Shown one piece after another: positions 33,564 to 41,809 of a DNA stretch of 64,000 bases. Within the stretch, counting starts at the first letter, position 1; every line of letters begins with the position of its first letter. The notes under the pieces are model-generated. The model made no database searches. It worked only from the letters and a program-made list of their open reading frames with translations, and was not told where the DNA came from. Source of the stretch: Planctomycetota bacterium (GTDB lineage Bacteria > Planctomycetota > Brocadiia > Brocadiales > Bathyanammoxibiaceae); NCBI GenBank assembly GCA_016209685.1, contig JACQVQ010000013.1:38341-102340 (forward strand). The letters run 5' to 3'. The position numbers and the translations under genes are program-made.

Positions 33564-35095
33564 TTACTAACTCCTGCAGTCAAGGAATGGGGCTTCTCCT
33601 GATGAACCTTTTCTTTTGAGTGTTTGAACCACTCCAGGGACAAGCTGTACCAGGCGTTTTTGATGAAATCTCCAGGCGAAAACCTCATGGGGTATATCTT
33701 TGTCTTTATTAAATAGACCTTAGCAAGGTAATAAAAGAAGAAGTACAAGCGGGTAAGCGGCAATTTGATGAGCCGGTTGATGGTAATGTCCCTCATCCAG
33801 GGGAACATGAGACACACCAGACCCAACAAGGAAAGGTTTATTTGCTTGAGTTTTTCCTCAGGGGAAAAACAGTTCATCGGGGATTCAGTAGAGTAACTCA
33901 TGTGGAGTTTGTCGTAGTCGCCGTCAAAAAAGCCGTTTTCTGCACAATACTGGCCCAGCTTTGTCCCGGGATAGGGGAAAAGTATGGGAAATTCGCCGAA
34001 GGTAACGTGACATCGGATATTCATGTCCAGGGATTCTATGTCCCGCTCCAGGGCGCTTGGGAGATGATATTTCTCTTCAACCTCCTTCTTTACTGGAATA
34101 GCTAAAATAGTATTAGCAAAGGTGTACACACCGTGCTTGTAGCAGAGGTCAAAACCTCTAATCATAGCTTCCGTTGACATGCCGCGCTCCAGGATGTGTT
34201 CGCGCACAAATTCATTGCCTGCTTCTATGGACATGCTTATGGACTGAATACCGGCCTTTTTTAACTTAAGTAACATCCCTTCGGTAAGGATGTCTGCCCT
34301 GACTAGACAATGAAAGGGTAAGCCTACCTCTTTCGGGTATTTCTCCGAAAACTCTTCCAGCCATTCGTCCTCTCTCAACGTAAAAATATCATCGTAAAAC
34401 TTAATAACCTGGGTGGGCCACCTCAATTTGAGCTCCTTGAGTTCGGCACACAGACGGTCAACGCTATAGCGGTTAGATACCTTCCCCTTGCCGCTATAAA
34501 GTTGGTTATATTGGCGATTAAAACAGTACGTGCACTTATAGGGGCATCCCCTGCTGGCCATAAAGCTCCGCATAGGAAATCGGCCCAGTTTCGTGTTGTA
34601 ATAAATGAGCTCACGGTCAAAGAAGGGTAGTGAGTCCAGGTCCCGCTTTTTGTGGCGTATAATAGGGGGAGAATTCCTGGCCCTGTTTTCTCTGGTCACT
34701 ATGTTTGGGATATTGTGGATGTCGGCCCCATTTGCGTAAGCCTCCAGGAACTCTGGCCAGGCGTCGTCCCCCTCGCCCACGCAGATGGCGTCCAGATTGG
34801 TCTTTTCTATCGTCTCGGGGAAGAAGGTGGGATGGGGACCACCCATAATGCTAAAGATGTTTTTGCTGTAGTTTTTTACTACCTGGTTTGCGGCCAGATA
34901 ATATTTGTGTTCCCCTGTCTTAGCACTGTATGCAACAATATCGGGATTTAACTCCTTTAGCGTGTCCTGTAAGTTGCCATCTGACAGGACATTGAGATAC
35001 GTCTCATGCCCCTTCTCCTTTGCCAGGGCAGAAAGGAGCATAATGCCCATAGGGTCTATGTATTCAACGTGCTTGTACACAAAGAGAATTTTCAC
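33560..35095 (-). CDS. B12-binding domain radical SAM enzyme
   Basis: A 511-residue enzyme. The N-terminal Rossmann-like cobalamin-binding region (about 1-135) includes PDIVAYSA and IMGGPHPTFFPE. The radical SAM core (about 170-400) has SRGCPYKCTYC, the three-cysteine [4Fe-4S] site, followed by KFYDDIFT and SMSIEAGNE. The C-terminal part is helix-rich and hydrophobic (about 430-480), suggesting membrane association or a lipid substrate. The GTG start at 35095 is overlapped by the stop of an upstream in-frame remnant. With glycosyltransferases beside it, an envelope-lipid or polysaccharide role is plausible but unproven. Confidence 0.88.
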   Translation of the reverse strand: MKILFVYKHVEYIDPMGIMLLSALAKEKGHETYLNVLSDGNLQDTLKELNPDIVAYSAKTGEHKYYLAANQVVKNYSKNIFSIMGGPHPTFFPETIEKTNLDAICVGEGDDAWPEFLEAYANGADIHNIPNIVTRENRARNSPPIIRHKKRDLDSLPFFDRELIYYNTKLGRFPMRSFMASRGCPYKCTYCFNRQYNQLYSGKGKVSNRYSVDRLCAELKELKLRWPTQVIKFYDDIFTLREDEWLEEFSEKYPKEVGLPFHCLVRADILTEGMLLKLKKAGIQSISMSIEAGNEFVREHILERGMSTEAMIRGFDLCYKHGVYTFANTILAIPVKKEVEEKYHLPSALERDIESLDMNIRCHVTFGEFPILFPYPGTKLGQYCAENGFFDGDYDKLHMSYSTESPMNCFSPEEKLKQINLSLLGLVCLMFPWMRDITINRLIKLPLTRLYFFFYYLAKVYLIKTKIYPMRFSPGDFIKNAWYSLSLEWFKHSKEKVHQEKPHSLTAGVSK

Positions 35096-35250
35096 TTAAA
35101 GACTTTCCTGTCGTAACCTGGGAACCTCTTATCCAGTAGCCATTCTAGCAAAGGGAATTTCTTCCACAGATAGTACCTGAACGAAAAGAAAAGTCAACCG
35201 TATCTTATCCCCAGGAGGTCCCGATGTGCAGCAACGTAGAAGAATTTCCC
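35092..35250 (-). pseudogene. coding-like remnant between glycosyltransferase and radical SAM genes
   Basis: Minus-strand frame with protein-like sequence: KFFYVAAHRDLLGIRYG, a TGA, then LFFSFRYYLWKKFPLLEWLL, ending RKVFK with a TGA that overlaps the radical SAM GTG. The overlap is typical of coupled genes, and the frame is that of the glycosyltransferase upstream. It has no start codon and an internal stop. It may be the decayed C-terminus of a longer protein or of a small lost gene. Confidence 0.4.
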
Positions 35251-35256
35251 CTACAA

Positions 35257-36231
35257 CTAGACTCCAGCCCAACGGATAATAACATCCCATAACCCTTTGG
35301 TGAACCCCAGCGTCCTTGCAAAACCCCTCAAGAGGGTTACTACGGAAAACAACATGCAGGCAGGCCGCCTGGTCCTACAAGATATTCGGAAGGCAAGCCC
35401 TAACTGGAGGAGGTAGTTTAATAGCAGGAGCGAGACGACAATCTTGCCGGTACCTGGTGCCCATAAGAAGGGGATTATGGACATAGTAAGCAGGCTCATG
35501 GGTACCTCCAGGACGTCCTTCCACCGAGTATAGTCATCTCCCTTTGCCATATCGGGATGTTCCTTGTAGAGTCTGGCCCTCCAGAACCCGTGGGTGTACT
35601 GGTCCCTAAGGTATTTCCCCAGGCTTTCTCTGTGGTAATGGGCGACCAGGGCCTCTCTGTCAAAAAGGATCTTGTAACCATGCTTTAGTATCTTATAGGA
35701 GAGGGCGTTGTCTTCACCGCTTGCCTTCTTGTAGCCCTCATCAAAGCCTCCAGTCTCCTCCAGGACCGAGTTCCTGACGGAAAGGTTGTAGGAACCCAGG
35801 AATCGGACCTCCCTCGGCATAGCCAGGTGTCTGAGGGTTATCTCTTCCTGAATGCAGGTGGCCAGGAGGTTACTGGGGTTGGCTATCAGGTAGCTGCCAC
35901 CTACAGCCCCTACCTTTTCATCCTCCTGATAATTTCTGAGGAGCTTTTCTACCCAATCCCTCTGAGGGATGCAGTCCGAATCAGTGAAACATACAAATCT
36001 GCCTTTACTGGCCTTCCAACCCCGGTTCCTTGCAGAGGCTGGTCCTGAATTTTCTTGATAAATGTATCTTACGGAGTATCTCCGGGCTATCTTTTCAGTG
36101 TTATCCGTAGAGCCATCGTCTATCACGATGACCTCTCGTGAACCATTAAAGCCTTGACCCAGACAGGCCTCAATGGTCCTTTCTACGGTTTTTTCTGCAT
36201 TAAAGGCGGGTATAACGATGGATACATCCAT
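35257..36231 (-). CDS. glycosyltransferase family 2
   Basis: A 324-residue GT2 protein. The N-terminus VSIVIPAFNAEKTVERTIEA, then VIDDGSTDNT, ASARNRGW and FTDSDC (the DxD element) match the family. A hydrophobic C-terminal segment (about 240-275) indicates membrane anchorage. It heads a minus-strand unit with the radical SAM enzyme and the YdjM-like membrane protein. The start has no strong Shine-Dalgarno. It is probably involved in surface glycan or glycolipid synthesis. Confidence 0.88.
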   Translation of the reverse strand: MDVSIVIPAFNAEKTVERTIEACLGQGFNGSREVIVIDDGSTDNTEKIARRYSVRYIYQENSGPASARNRGWKASKGRFVCFTDSDCIPQRDWVEKLLRNYQEDEKVGAVGGSYLIANPSNLLATCIQEEITLRHLAMPREVRFLGSYNLSVRNSVLEETGGFDEGYKKASGEDNALSYKILKHGYKILFDREALVAHYHRESLGKYLRDQYTHGFWRARLYKEHPDMAKGDDYTRWKDVLEVPMSLLTMSIIPFLWAPGTGKIVVSLLLLNYLLQLGLAFRISCRTRRPACMLFSVVTLLRGFARTLGFTKGLWDVIIRWAGV

Positions 36232-36389
36232 AAGTTACGACATGCCCCACTAATAACCAGGCGCTTTATCAAACGTTTCTTATTGAACCATGTATCGCAC
36301 GACTAAAGAAACCTAATTCTATTTTTAAGCCAAGTAGTTTTCAAGAAAAAAAGTTGTCTATGTGTCCCACAGGGGCGGGATACACTTCA

Positions 36390-36418
36390 TTTACATTGGC
36401 AACCCTTTCAGGTATAAT
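36390..36418 (+). promoter_or_regulatory. sigma-70 promoter for the V-ATPase operon
   Basis: TTTACA (36390-36395), a 17-nt spacer and TATAAT (36413-36418). The predicted start near 36425 gives an 80-nt leader that contains a TCCGCCT palindrome (36468-36482) before the first gene. Confidence 0.75.
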
Positions 36419-36467
36419 CGGCCACAAAATTTAATCTAGTCTTCTAGTCCGTAATCAGGAGGCGGTT

Positions 36468-36482
36468 TCCGCCTGAGGCGGA
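36468..36482. repeat. SASGG-type palindrome in the V-ATPase operon leader
   Basis: Exact TCCGCCTGAGGCGGA, untranslated here, 25 nt before the first ATG of the operon. Confidence 0.85.
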
Positions 36483-36506
36483 CCTGGCGTCAAAAAGGAG
36501 GTCATC

Positions 36507-36812
36507 ATGCTTGCCGATTTCAGGATAATTCCCATCGGAAAGGGCACACACCTAACCCCTCAAATAGCGGAGGTGATGAAACTGGTAGAAGCAAGCAAGC
36601 TGAATTATGCAATCAATGACATGACCACTACCGTGGAGGGGGACTGGGACTCCGTAATGAAACTGATGAGGCAGTGCTGTCAGAGGGTGCTGGAGGGTGC
36701 CGACAGGGTAAACCTTGCAATTACTATAGACGAGCGCAAGGACAAGGTCGTCCGTCTCGGGGACAAGGTAAAGTCCGTTGAACAGACCCTCGGCAAGTCC
36801 CTGAAAAAATAA
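36507..36812 (+). CDS. MTH1187-type thiamine-binding protein
   Basis: A 101-residue ferredoxin-like-fold protein of the DUF77/MTH1187/YqgV family, which binds thiamine and forms dimers or tetramers. Signature segments are ADFRIIPIG, the conserved TTTVEGDWDSVMKLM and CQRVLEGADRVNLAITID. It has an AGGAGG Shine-Dalgarno 6 nt before the ATG. Its stop overlaps the next start (ATAATGG), so it is read with the V-ATPase genes, though no functional link is known. Confidence 0.87.
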   Translation: MLADFRIIPIGKGTHLTPQIAEVMKLVEASKLNYAINDMTTTVEGDWDSVMKLMRQCCQRVLEGADRVNLAITIDERKDKVVRLGDKVKSVEQTLGKSLKK

Positions 36813-37156
36813 TGGAACAAGACATAGTTGAGGAGGTAACGAAGGCAGAGGCCGAGGCAGAAGAACTGCTCAAGCACTCAAGGGCCAGGGCGAAGGATTT
36901 AGAAAAAGAGGCAGAAGAGGCCATCAACCAGTTGAGACACGCACTGGAAGAGGAGTTCAAGACCAGGGCAGAGGAATTGAGACGGCTCAGGCAGAAGGAG
37001 AGGCAGGAGGCCGAGGCCCGGTTAAATGAGGGATTGGCATCCGCCTTAGTCGCACTGAAAGGGGTGGAGGAAGAGAAGTCGGAAGAGGTCGTGAGACGCA
37101 TCCTAGCCACAATAACCGGCAAATCCTCTCAGGCGGACGAGCACCCAGACGGATGA
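36812..37156 (+). CDS. ntpH: V/A-type ATP synthase subunit H (peripheral stalk)
   Basis: A 114-residue, almost entirely helical and highly charged protein (long Glu/Arg/Lys heptads, about 5-95), as expected for the peripheral-stalk H (AhaH/NtpF) subunit that dimerises with E. The last residues (SSQADEHPDG) include a decayed TCCGCCT-type palindrome. It sits one base from the thiamine-binding protein gene and 25 nt before subunit I. The identity rests on position and coiled-coil pattern. Confidence 0.8.
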   Translation: MEQDIVEEVTKAEAEAEELLKHSRARAKDLEKEAEEAINQLRHALEEEFKTRAEELRRLRQKERQEAEARLNEGLASALVALKGVEEEKSEEVVRRILATITGKSSQADEHPDG

Positions 37157-37181
37157 GCAGTCAACCCTATAGCTAACAAAA

Positions 37182-39266
37182 ATGGCTATTGAACAACTAA
37201 AAAGGGCCACCCTATTAGTCCCCATCCATCAAGGTAAACCCCTCACCAACGAGCTTTACCGTCTCAGCATCCTCCATCTGGTGGATATATCCACCCAGCT
37301 ACCATCCGTCCAGTCTACCCTGCGCAGACTGGCCATCTCACCAAAAGAGGCTGAAGAAAGACTCCAGAGACTGGAACTCCTGCTCTCCATACTCAAACCC
37401 CTCAGTACCACAAAAAGACCTTTTATAGAAGACTTCTTCCCCCTCCCCATTCAGGTAACTGAGAGAGAGTTAGAGGAACTCCTCGCCTCTCTCCCCGTGG
37501 AACAGTACTACGAGGAGTGCAAGGCCATAGAATCCCAGAGGAGGGCCCTGGAGACATCCCTTAGAGATACGGAGCAAGAGGCCCTGACCCTTAAAGACCT
37601 CTTGGGACTGCCCTGGCCTGTGGAGGGACTGCAAAGGCCAAAAAAAGTCAGATTAAAACTGGCCTTATTCCCGAGGATTTACTGGAAGGGCCTAACCCTG
37701 GACCCGAGGGCCGGGGAGCTACTGGCCTGGCAGGAAATACCCCAAAATCAGGGGACAGGGGACAGGGAACAGGGGACAGGACATTATGAATTTAAAAATC
37801 CGCAATCCGCAATCCGCAATCCGAAGTCTGTTAGGGTACTCCTTGCCTTCCTCCCCCAGGAGGAAGGAGAGGCAATAAGATTACTAAATTCCCACCACTA
37901 CCAGGAAATCGCCCTACCAGTCTTCCCAGGGGCCTTCTCAGGGAGAGTAGAGGATAGGCTGAGGGAACTGGAGGCCAAGAGAAAATCCATACTGGAGAGA
38001 CAGGAGACACTGAAGAGGCGTCTGGTAGAGTTGACCCCACTCATCCCACGGCTTGAAACCCTATTAGGATACTGGGAGGGCCAGCGGGACAGGTCCCTAC
38101 AGGAAACCAGTCTTACCCGTTCAAAGAGACTAATGTTCATAGTGGGGTACATAAGAAAGAAAGACGTCCCCCTCCTGGAGACCGTGCTCCGGGAGAAGTT
38201 CCCACAGGCTCTGGGTTTTTATAGGGACCCTCAGCCCGGAGAGGAGGTGCCCGTCTCCCTGGCCCTGAGCAGGCCCTTTCGTCCTGCAAGACTCCTGGTA
38301 AACATGTTTGGTCTACCCAACTATTTTACCTTTGACCCCACCCCCTTCATCGTCCTTAATTTCTTCCTCTTCTTTGGATTATGTTTTGGCGACGCAATAT
38401 ACGGCCTCGCCCTCATGGGTCTCTCCTACTGGCTACTGAGGAGGCTTGAGACAAATCCCACCGCAAGGGACTTCTTCTCCCTCTTTTTCTACGCAGGGAT
38501 AAGCACCACCATCTTTGGGGCCCTCACGGGGAGTTGGGCCGGAGACCTTTACAAACCTGAATACCTCGGCGAGGGTAACCCCCTGCTCAGGCTCAAGGAA
38601 TCCCTTTGCCTCCTTGACCCCCTTTCCGATATACTCCAGGCCCTGGTCTACGCCCTTGCACTTGGGGTGATAAACCAGTTTTACGCCATCTCCCTCAGGA
38701 TGTATAAGGAATATCGTATGGGGAGGCCCCTGGACGCCCTGCTGGACGGAGGCCTATGGTTACTCTTTCTGCCAGGAATTATAATCCTGGCATGTTCCAT
38801 CTTTTTCCCGGTACCCCCTGGGCTCATGAAGGTAGCAAGGGTCTTACTGGTGGGGGGGGGAGCGGGCCTGGTACTGACCCAGGGCAGGCGGGAGAAGGGC
38901 CTTGTACCTAAATTCCTCACGGGGCTAGTGAGCCTCTACGGGATAACGGGCACCTATGGCTGTACTTCTTTTGTAGGCGACATAATCTCTTATTCCAGGC
39001 TACTGGCCCTGGGCCTTACTACCACCATCATAGGGATGTCGTTTAACATAGTGGCTGGACTGGTAGGCTCGGCAGGGACGGTGTTCTTTGTCCTTGCCCT
39101 GATTGTTGGTCATACCATGAACTTCTTTATAAGCATCATAGGCGCCTTTGTGCACCCCGCCAGGTTGATATTCCTGGAGTTTTTTGGGAGATTTTACGAG
39201 GGTGGAGGTCATCGGTTTAGGCCGTATGGGTTTCAGTCTTCAAAGATACAGCTATTAAGGACATAA
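37182..39266 (+). CDS. ntpI: V/A-type ATP synthase subunit I (a subunit)
   Basis: A 694-residue stator subunit. It has a cytoplasmic N-terminal half (about 1-370) with coiled coil, then about eight membrane helices. The proton/sodium path arginine region is in the last third, SYSRLLALGLTTTIIGMSFN. A segment of about 27 residues (190-216, QNQGTGDREQGTGHYEF, then NPQSAIRNPKS) comes from an ACAGGGG tract and a tandem AATCCGC repeat and interrupts the N-terminal arm in frame. The final residues RTLQLL are basic. It is followed 7 nt later by subunit K. Confidence 0.93.
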   Translation: MAIEQLKRATLLVPIHQGKPLTNELYRLSILHLVDISTQLPSVQSTLRRLAISPKEAEERLQRLELLLSILKPLSTTKRPFIEDFFPLPIQVTERELEELLASLPVEQYYEECKAIESQRRALETSLRDTEQEALTLKDLLGLPWPVEGLQRPKKVRLKLALFPRIYWKGLTLDPRAGELLAWQEIPQNQGTGDREQGTGHYEFKNPQSAIRNPKSVRVLLAFLPQEEGEAIRLLNSHHYQEIALPVFPGAFSGRVEDRLRELEAKRKSILERQETLKRRLVELTPLIPRLETLLGYWEGQRDRSLQETSLTRSKRLMFIVGYIRKKDVPLLETVLREKFPQALGFYRDPQPGEEVPVSLALSRPFRPARLLVNMFGLPNYFTFDPTPFIVLNFFLFFGLCFGDAIYGLALMGLSYWLLRRLETNPTARDFFSLFFYAGISTTIFGALTGSWAGDLYKPEYLGEGNPLLRLKESLCLLDPLSDILQALVYALALGVINQFYAISLRMYKEYRMGRPLDALLDGGLWLLFLPGIIILACSIFFPVPPGLMKVARVLLVGGGAGLVLTQGRREKGLVPKFLTGLVSLYGITGTYGCTSFVGDIISYSRLLALGLTTTIIGMSFNIVAGLVGSAGTVFFVLALIVGHTMNFFISIIGAFVHPARLIFLEFFGRFYEGGGHRFRPYGFQSSKIQLLRT
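37750..37825. repeat. ACAGGGG tract and AATCCGC tandem repeat in ntpI
   Basis: 37750-37780 holds ACAGGGG-type units; 37798-37825 holds tandem AATCCGC. Both are translated in frame in subunit I. Confidence 0.8.
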
Positions 39267-39272
39267 AAATCT

Positions 39273-39812
39273 ATGGACGAACTTATTATCACACATTTTG
39301 TCAAGACCGGGTTGGGTTGGGCAGGGACAGGGGCCCTTATGGTGGTGATGTTTGGCGCGATGGGTTCTGCCAGGGGGATACGCATAGCAACTGCTCAGGC
39401 CGCGGGCGTACTCTCAGAGAAGCCAGAACTCTTCGGTAGGCTGCTGGTCCTTATGGCCCTGCCAGGGACCCAGGGCTTCTATGGCTTCATCTGCGCCGTA
39501 ACCATCGCCATGAAGTGCGGCCTGATTACAGGGACGGTAACTATACCCCCTCTCATAGGGATGGGTATCTTCTTTACAGGCGTCTCCATGGGGATAGTCC
39601 TCTGGAGGAGTGCCATATACCAGGGAGAGGTCTCGGCCGCCGCCATCAACTGGACGGCCAAGAAACCCGAGGAGAGCGGACGGGCCATCCTCTTGCCTGC
39701 CCTGGTGGAGACCTATGCCGTGCTGGCCCTGCTGGCGGCTATACTGATGATTATGTGGCTCACCCAGCCTGGCATCACCTACCTGCCCACCGAAACAGGG
39801 GGGAAGCAGTAG
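39273..39812 (+). CDS. ntpK: V/A-type ATP synthase subunit K (rotor ring)
   Basis: A 179-residue proteolipid with four membrane helices, that is two fused hairpins. Candidate ion ligands known from the Enterococcus hirae Na+-ring occur: LPGTQGFYGF (Thr and Gln), YQGEVSAAA (Gln) and LPALVETYAVL (Glu). Only the second hairpin has the carboxylate, as in typical V-type rings. This favours Na+ coupling, by analogy. The ACCGAAACAGGGGGGAAG 3' end is followed by a nested palindrome and then a foreign-looking cassette instead of the next subunit. Confidence 0.93.
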   Translation: MDELIITHFVKTGLGWAGTGALMVVMFGAMGSARGIRIATAQAAGVLSEKPELFGRLLVLMALPGTQGFYGFICAVTIAMKCGLITGTVTIPPLIGMGIFFTGVSMGIVLWRSAIYQGEVSAAAINWTAKKPEESGRAILLPALVETYAVLALLAAILMIMWLTQPGITYLPTETGGKQ

Positions 39813-39819
39813 GCGTGAT

Positions 39820-39857
39820 GTAGGGGCACGTTGTCCGCCTTAGGCGGATACCCCTAC
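39820..39857. repeat. nested palindromes: TCCGCCTTAGGCGGA inside a GTAGGGGC element
   Basis: A GTAGGGGCACGTTG half (39820-39833) is followed by the 15-mer TCCGCCTTAGGCGGA (39834-39848) and then TACCCCTAC (39849-39857). One repeat family appears to have replaced the right half of another. A similar junction lies at 6744-6767. Confidence 0.75.
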
Positions 39858-39890
39858 TTGCTACATTCAACAAAAGCATGGAGGCTTAAC

Positions 39891-41780
39891 GTGCGGCAAA
39901 ATAAAGCATTGGTATACCTCGCCCTTCTGCCGTTTTGCTTTTTGATTAACTTTGATTGTAGCTTAAAACTTTTTGAATACCCCCACCCTCCGGCGGCAGT
40001 GGAAGAGAAAACATATGCGCCTGAGAAACAAGAGGTTCTTAAGGCAATTCAAAGCAGGGAGGACCCTGGATTAGAAGATAAACAAGTTGAGTCACTGGAC
40101 AAAAAAGAAGAGCCACGCCGTGTCAGGTATGACCTGGAGGGTCTTATAGACAAAGAGTGGGGGGGAGGTTGGCAGTACATAAAGAATAGGCCCGATATAA
40201 ATACCTTTGCCAGTAACGAGAAGGGTTTAGATGGGCTTCTGGTGGGCGCAGATAAATTAGTAGACTATCACACGGGTCTTCCTGTGAATCCAAGTCCTGA
40301 CGTAAGGATGTCTTTCATCCATCTCTCCGATGCCCAGCTCCACGACGAGAGGGTCTATATGTTTGACAAGGAACTTACTAGTTTTTTTGACAAATTCGTG
40401 GAGAGCTTTGAACATAAACCCGGCATGGTACTCTATGACCACTCCTATTATTTAACCCTTGTTGCCACAATCAAGTTACTCTGTGATAGGCTCCCAGAGG
40501 AACAGAAGCCCAGGTTCATGATGCACACCGGAGACGCCATTGATATGGGCGTCGTGAGTGAATTGTATGAGTTCATATATGTTACCAATAAACTGCCTAT
40601 AGCCTGGTTTAACGTCCTGGGGAACCACGATTATCCTGTGTACGGCAATATTAAGTCCCAGAATGTAGGCGTAATAAATCCCAATATGGGATTCCAGACC
40701 GTCAATTCCAGGTATAATTTCATACACATGCATGGCAGGGGCTTTGATGTAAAGCCCCATCTCGTCTATTTTTCTCCACACACTGCCCCCCATAGAAAGA
40801 CCGCGGAGTGGGACAGTGTTTACAATGGTTTTGACCTGAAAGGAAAAGGCTTTGAATACTCTGCGAAGCTAGAAAGATTGCCCGAGGGGATCCAATTTCC
40901 CAGTTGGATTGAAGACCATATAAGTTACGATATAAGTTACGATAGCGCCGGAAAAAACCTTGTCCTTAAAGACTTTGATATGACAGGTAGCATTAGAGAT
41001 AAATTGTTAAAGTTGTCTGCCGAATCTTCATATATAAACGCAATAAATGAACTCTACGGTAAATCCATTTTTGCAAGGGAACACGAACCCTGCAGTAACT
41101 GCCCAGGTTATTATTACTTTGAGGCCCTACCGCCAAAAGACGGAAGACCAGGTATTTTGTGCATAGTACTGGACACTACTACCAGTAACTTCAAGTTTGC
41201 CAAGGGCACTCTTTGTCAGGATGAGGAGGCGGAAGCACAAGCAGACGGACAAAAACCAGAACCCGAACAGATAACTTGGTTGCGAGACAAGTTAGATGAT
41301 TACTCCAAAAAAGGGAACTGGATGGTGCTGGCCTTTGGCCACCATCAATTGGGACCGGAGGGCTTCTTTGATGATAGCTATATAAAGCTTATGGAACTAT
41401 TTTGGAAGCCCGAATATAACGTAATAGCCTATTTCTGCGGTCACACCCATGAACATGAGATAAATCCTCACCATGCCCCGGATAACCCTAATAAGTTCTT
41501 TTGGGAGATAATAACAGACTCCATCTTTGAATACCCTAAGAGGGGAAGTCTGGTAAGTATACGCCACGCAAAGGAGAAGGAGTGGGAAATAGCCCTGCAG
41601 AGCTTCTGGCCCTACTTCCTTGAGAAACCGGGCGATGGTGCCCCAGTTCTCCTTCAGAACGCCAAAAAATGTTTAGACGCCTCCAGGGAAGACTCTGAGG
41701 GTAAAAAACGAGCCAACAGGTTTGATAAACTGGGACAAAAACACCATGACGTGGTACTGAAGTTTATCTATCCAAAGTAA
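39891..41780 (+). CDS. exported calcineurin-like metallophosphoesterase
   Basis: A 629-residue protein from a GTG with GGAGG 6 nt upstream; the earlier in-frame ATG at 39831 lies in the palindrome. It has a signal peptide or lipobox-like segment (LALLPFCFLINFDCS). Metallophosphoesterase motifs are FIHLSDAQLHDE, HTGDAID, NVLGNHDYPVYG, FGHHQLG and FCGHTHEHEIN, the five blocks with metal-binding His/Asp/Asn. A middle region (about 330-400, KLERLPEGIQFP through INELYGKS) matches the neighbouring hypothetical protein at 41810. It opens a four-gene cassette within the V-ATPase operon. Confidence 0.82.
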   Translation: MRQNKALVYLALLPFCFLINFDCSLKLFEYPHPPAAVEEKTYAPEKQEVLKAIQSREDPGLEDKQVESLDKKEEPRRVRYDLEGLIDKEWGGGWQYIKNRPDINTFASNEKGLDGLLVGADKLVDYHTGLPVNPSPDVRMSFIHLSDAQLHDERVYMFDKELTSFFDKFVESFEHKPGMVLYDHSYYLTLVATIKLLCDRLPEEQKPRFMMHTGDAIDMGVVSELYEFIYVTNKLPIAWFNVLGNHDYPVYGNIKSQNVGVINPNMGFQTVNSRYNFIHMHGRGFDVKPHLVYFSPHTAPHRKTAEWDSVYNGFDLKGKGFEYSAKLERLPEGIQFPSWIEDHISYDISYDSAGKNLVLKDFDMTGSIRDKLLKLSAESSYINAINELYGKSIFAREHEPCSNCPGYYYFEALPPKDGRPGILCIVLDTTTSNFKFAKGTLCQDEEAEAQADGQKPEPEQITWLRDKLDDYSKKGNWMVLAFGHHQLGPEGFFDDSYIKLMELFWKPEYNVIAYFCGHTHEHEINPHHAPDNPNKFFWEIITDSIFEYPKRGSLVSIRHAKEKEWEIALQSFWPYFLEKPGDGAPVLLQNAKKCLDASREDSEGKKRANRFDKLGQKHHDVVLKFIYPK

Positions 41781-41809
41781 ACCTCACAAAATACTAGGAG
41801 ATTAATACT

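Noticed and set aside
37798..37825. Tandem AATCCGC units as a CRISPR-like array
   Set aside because: The units are short and adjacent without spacers, and lie inside the subunit I gene.
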